Positions 62,841 to 64,000 of a stretch of DNA of 64,000 nucleotides are shown here, in pieces (positions within the stretch are counted from its first letter, which is position 1; each line of letters begins with the position of its first letter). This DNA is from Cardinalis cardinalis. Taxonomy: Eukaryota; Chordata; Aves; Passeriformes; Cardinalidae. The position numbers and the translations under genes were made by a program. Below the pieces are notes generated by a model, which worked only from the letters and a program-made list of their open reading frames with translations, was not told where the DNA came from and made no database searches. Location: assembly GCA_014549065.1 (NCBI GenBank), contig JACDOX010000003.1, positions 11,012,805 to 11,076,804 of the forward strand, written 5' to 3'.

Positions 62841-64000
62841 TGAAAAGCAGTAAATAAATCCTTTAAACTTTTCTGTGTATATCTTGATGTTGCCTAACCA
62901 GTTGTGTGTGTTGTGGTATTTTTCATGATTAGCTGGGAAAACAATAGGATAATCTGAAGGAGTGCAGGAAAAGTAAAATAAATGAGCACCTTAGGCAAAG
63001 TATTTGCCATTTAAATGGCACAAGAACTATGTCATGTCAGGTGATGGGGTAGGGAAAACACTTGAACTGTTACTCTTACCTTTTCTGCTTTTGGAGAGGA
63101 CTCTGGAGTGCAAAGNACCCCAGAGTTGGAACATCATATCTTCTATTTAGTTTTAATTGTATTTTGGTTTGTTTTCCCAGAGCTGTAACATGCTTAACTG
63201 TTTTCCTGGAACTTTAATACAATTTACACCTAACTACATGTTTTTGAGTTACTTCTTCATGAGGCNGCATCATCACAGTATGATCACTTTATATTAGTAG
63301 AGACCAAAAGGATAATCTTGGTTAGAGGCCAGGTTAANAGTGGCAAAAAATAATTATTCTGGTGTTTTTTATCATTTTCATGGCCACACTGGTGTGACCT
63401 TGGACAGCAGACTTTGGAGCCTTCCCATGTGCCTGGAGTGGTGTAGGAGCCAGTGACTGACAGCTCTCAGAAACTTGTACCTGGTCCAGGCTTGCAGGGC
63501 ACGATGGGAGGAAGGGGCAGATACGTGGTGGGTAGAGAAGAGCTGGGTGTATGTGTGTGAGTGTGCTGTGCTGNACCATAAAACTTTCATCCTTACAGAA
63601 ACACAGGTTGGACAGCTACGGAGGCCTCGTGCTCTGTCATTGTGCTGGATGGGTCTTGTCCTTGGAATGCAGTNATGATGTTCTTACAAATAAAACATGC
63701 ATCTGCTCGCTCAGTGCAGCTTCTGTGGTTGTGTTACCTTTGTGCAGCATGTCAGTCAGTAGCACTAAAATNTTTTAGACTTAATAACACCCTCTACCCT
63801 GAAGAATTAAATGCTGTTCTGTGTTTTTAAACATGTTCATCTCTAAGTGTTTTGAAATGCACACTAATGGTAGCAGNCTAACTCTGAGAAATGTGTGTCA
63901 GCACAGGGCAGTGCTGAAACATATACTTAAGTCATATTGAAGTCAATGTATCTAAACACAAATGCCTGTGCTTTCTGGAATCTGTGTGTTTGTTGTTAGC

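Larger units (their letters stand above)
55905..64000. other. Non-coding unique DNA (no gene assigned)
   Basis: No gene is assigned. The stretch contains a candidate conserved block (56420-57290), an AAT-type simple patch at 59744-59760, a T20 tract at 60481-60500, the GC-rich block at 60501-61420 with the longest open frame of the window, a palindrome at 62747-62767 and a short GA microsatellite at 62831-62840. A GT-rich patch lies at about 63545-63572. The remainder is AT-rich unique sequence with only short frames. Confidence 0.7.

Noticed and set aside
1..64000. CRISPR arrays, bacterial-type operons, integrated viral genes, rRNA and tRNA genes
   Set aside because: No direct-repeat and spacer array, no ribosome-binding-site/ORF organisation, no viral protein signature and no complete cloverleaf were seen. 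The DNA is eukaryotic and non-coding.

Overview
The window is vertebrate nuclear DNA, most likely from a bird or another sauropsid. It is AT-rich, has scattered single ambiguous bases and one 77-base run of N (46065-46141), and carries two old, 5'-truncated CR1 LINE copies, the dominant retrotransposon of birds, turtles and crocodilians. The very low interspersed-repeat content favours a bird. This assignment is an inference from repeats and composition; no gene confirms it and I cannot name the species or locus.

I recognise no protein-coding gene, rRNA, tRNA or other known RNA gene. All open frames are short (the longest is 207 codons, minus strand, 60627-61250, in the most GC-rich block). 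None shows a recognisable domain, and none joins into a convincing exon series. The window therefore looks like the inside of a very large intron or an intergenic gene desert.

Layout: 1-7570 unique AT-rich DNA with homopolymer and polypyrimidine tracts; 7571-8026 a CR1 3' end on the minus strand; 8027-22141 unique DNA with a small minisatellite (11917-12002) and a palindromic pair of homeodomain cores (14175-14194); 22142-22181 a perfect 17-bp hairpin; 23510-23585 a 38-bp tandem duplication; 31167-31260 and 44269-44404 two probable ancient MIR-type SINE remnants; 35640-36050 and 41640-42120 GC-richer stretches; 45280-45740 and 56420-57290 blocks that read like conserved non-coding elements; 47199-47266 a 34-bp tandem duplication; 55410-55904 a second, more diverged CR1 on the plus strand; 60481-60500 a T20 tract leading into a GC-rich block to about 61420; 62747-62767 a palindrome containing a STAT-type core.

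No operon or pathway can be described. If the window works, it is most likely through regulatory elements or splicing signals in long transcripts. The leads most worth checking are the hairpin, the candidate conserved non-coding blocks, the recursive-splice-like site at 43028-43060 and the GC-rich block near the right end. I found no convincing evidence of a novel system.
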